Shown here: piece after piece, positions 62,628 to 64,000 of the stretch
Numbering within the stretch: position 1 is the first letter of the stretch
Layout of the letters: the number at the start of each line of letters is the position of its first letter
NCBI RefSeq assembly: GCF_017916325.1
Contig: NC_090151.1
Span: 129,001 to 193,000 of the forward strand
DNA: 64,000 nucleotides
Origin: Leishmania martiniquensis
Taxonomy: Eukaryota; Euglenozoa; Kinetoplastea; Trypanosomatida; Trypanosomatidae
Direction: 5' to 3'
Position numbers and translations under genes: made by a program
The notes under the pieces: generated by a model
What the model saw: the letters and a program-made list of their open reading frames with translations, nothing else
Database searches by the model: none
What the model was told of the DNA's origin: nothing

Positions 62628-64000
62628 GGTGAAAGCGGCGGCAGCAGGGGGACAGCGGCAGGGAAGACGGGCGTGTCGAAACGGAAGGAGGAATAGAAGA
62701 AAAAAAGGGGGAGGGGGGCGGCGGTTGCGATGCGTGAAAGATGCGTATGGCTGTACTTTGCAGCGGCTACCTGTGTTAGAGAGAGAGAGAAGGCCTGTTT
62801 GTATGCAAGTCAGTGTATGCGCTTGCACGCGTATGTCTTCTTGGGTGAGAACGTGTGACGGTGAGCAATCGGTGTCGAGGGCGACAACCTCCTTTCTGTC
62901 TATCTTTGCCGCACGAGAGATGGCCTCTCATCGCGTGATGAGTGAGGAGACGGCATTGGTAGAGCGCAGAAGACAGAGACGTGAAGAAAAAAAGAAAGAA
63001 AAGTGGCAGCGGACCAAGGCGGAAGGTCACGGAGAAGCATGCGCAATCACGCCCATTCGTCATCCACACCGATGGACTTCCCCAAACGCAATTGAGGAAG
63101 GCCAGCGTGGCGCCATCAAGACGTCTCCAGTGAACAGAAGAGGCACAGAGGAAAATAGGACGGAGCGCAGAGCTGCCCACGCGCACACACACCGTAGCTC
63201 GCCACTTGCTCTCGCCCTCTCGTTGCGGATACAGCTGAACCGCTGCCTACCGCTCCGTCTGCTTCGGCGCGAAGAACAATCATGCGCGAGCGCCCACAGC
63301 AATGGCCAGCGTGTCTGCAACTGCTGTGGCCACGTAACCGAAGCCGCAAAGGGGTGGGCAGGACGCAGCGGTGAAGTGGATGAGCGGCACACACACACAC
63401 AGAGAGAGAGAAGAGAGAGTGCGCGAGGAAGCTGTCGGCGTATTTATGCGTTCACGCTCACTTGTTTCTTGACGTTTAGTGCCGCGATAGAGAGCCGCTG
63501 TGGCCTGTCGCTTTGGAGGTGCGTGGGCGCCTCCTCCGGTCTGCCAGTGTGAAGTGGGGTATTGCCCCCCTTTCGTCTGCAAGATTCCGTATGCCGCACC
63601 GACTAGCGCGTGCGTACGTGCCTACGGAGATGCCGGAGGTGTCGCTTGAGGCGAGACGCAGACAGGAGAGGAGGTCGCGGGAGAGGGGAGAGGGGCTCCC
63701 CCTTCCGCCCCTTTTATAGCTTTTTCCCACCCCATCCCACCTTACCTCCCCCGCCCACCTTCTGCCACTATCTTTAGGAGTGTGCGTGCGACATGTGCAG
63801 CGGCATCGTTCTCAGTAAGAACGCCCGCCCCCTCCCTGGGAGAAGCAAGGGCGGTTGATGCCGAGGCACACACACACGGAGAGAGAGAGCTAGGCGAAAG
63901 GATGTCAAGACTACCGCGTTGGGAGCCGCCGTCCACTTGACTCCTGCCCCACTTCGTGAAGGCTTCATTTCTGTCCTCCCCCTTTGGGCGGCTGACGTTA
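62628..64000. other. Intergenic region at right edge
   Basis: There is no credible gene. It contains the predicted DHODH splice acceptor at 62771-62790, another CT/AG-rich repeat at about 63386-63420 and pyrimidine-rich plus-strand sequence at about 63700-63760. It is presumed to include the 3' UTR of the next upstream gene. Confidence 0.55.
62771..62790 (-). promoter_or_regulatory. Predicted trans-splice acceptor of DHODH
   Basis: On the sense strand a (CT)n tract (reverse complement of 62778-62790) is followed by AACACAG, the AG lying at 62771-62772. This gives a 5' UTR of about 143 nt. The closer polypyrimidine stretch (about 62690-62720) has no AG before the ATG, so it is less likely to be used. 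Pattern-based prediction only. Confidence 0.45.

Noticed and set aside
1..64000. CRISPR arrays, prophage, operons with ribosome binding sites
   Set aside because: There are no regularly spaced identical short repeats and no bacterial gene organisation. Gene style and spacing are kinetoplastid.

Overview
The window looks like nuclear chromosomal DNA of a Leishmania species or a very close trypanosomatid. All credible protein genes lie on the minus strand, have no introns, and are separated by 0.8-2.8 kb spacers. The spacers are rich in purine tracts on the plus strand, which are polypyrimidine tracts on the transcribed sense, as expected for trans-splicing. Dinucleotide microsatellites and short degenerate retroposon-like repeats sit in presumed 3' UTRs. 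The gene order (fucokinase/GDP-fucose pyrophosphorylase, ribosomal protein eL21, then dihydroorotate dehydrogenase) matches what I recall of L. major chromosome 16. That placement is from memory, not from a search.

Layout, left to right (transcription runs right to left). Positions 1-162 hold the 5' end of a gene cut by the window edge. Next come a 720-aa unknown protein (2935-5097), a beta-helix-like protein (5905-7371), a tubulin tyrosine ligase-like glutamylase (9632-12124), an XRN-type 5'-3' exoribonuclease relative (14118-17087), a two-TM membrane protein (18350-19408), an unknown probably mitochondrial protein (21210-22805), a PLP-decarboxylase-fold protein that has lost catalytic residues (24101-26692) and a small basic protein (27832-28380). 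After these come the bifunctional fucokinase/pyrophosphorylase (30176-33829), a secreted class 3 lipase (35578-36477), a tail-anchored protein (37935-38705), eL21 (39857-40336), an amastin-like tetraspan protein, a second identical lipase (45736-46635), two more tetraspan proteins, a degenerate DEAD-box-like protein with a His/Arg/Ser-rich insert (53829-57437), a mitochondrial-type protein (58896-59882) and DHODH (61686-62627).

The accessory character lies in the repeats. A 2,428-bp direct duplication (34318-36745 and 44476-46903) carries the whole lipase gene. A second pair of 431-bp direct repeats (23335-23765 and 29569-29999) flanks two genes. A different repeat family occurs at 981-1473, 34318-34662 and 44394-44820, and the left edge of lipase copy 1 falls inside this element. 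A perfect 20-bp inverted repeat sits at 17529-17580.

Most genes are unrelated housekeeping genes sharing one polycistron, so the window does not encode a single pathway. The metabolic links I can defend are GDP-fucose synthesis (fucokinase/pyrophosphorylase) and pyrimidine synthesis (DHODH). I did not find a discrete undescribed system. The most interesting items are the lipase duplication and its breakpoint, the PLP pseudoenzyme, the divergent tetraspan family and the hairpin.
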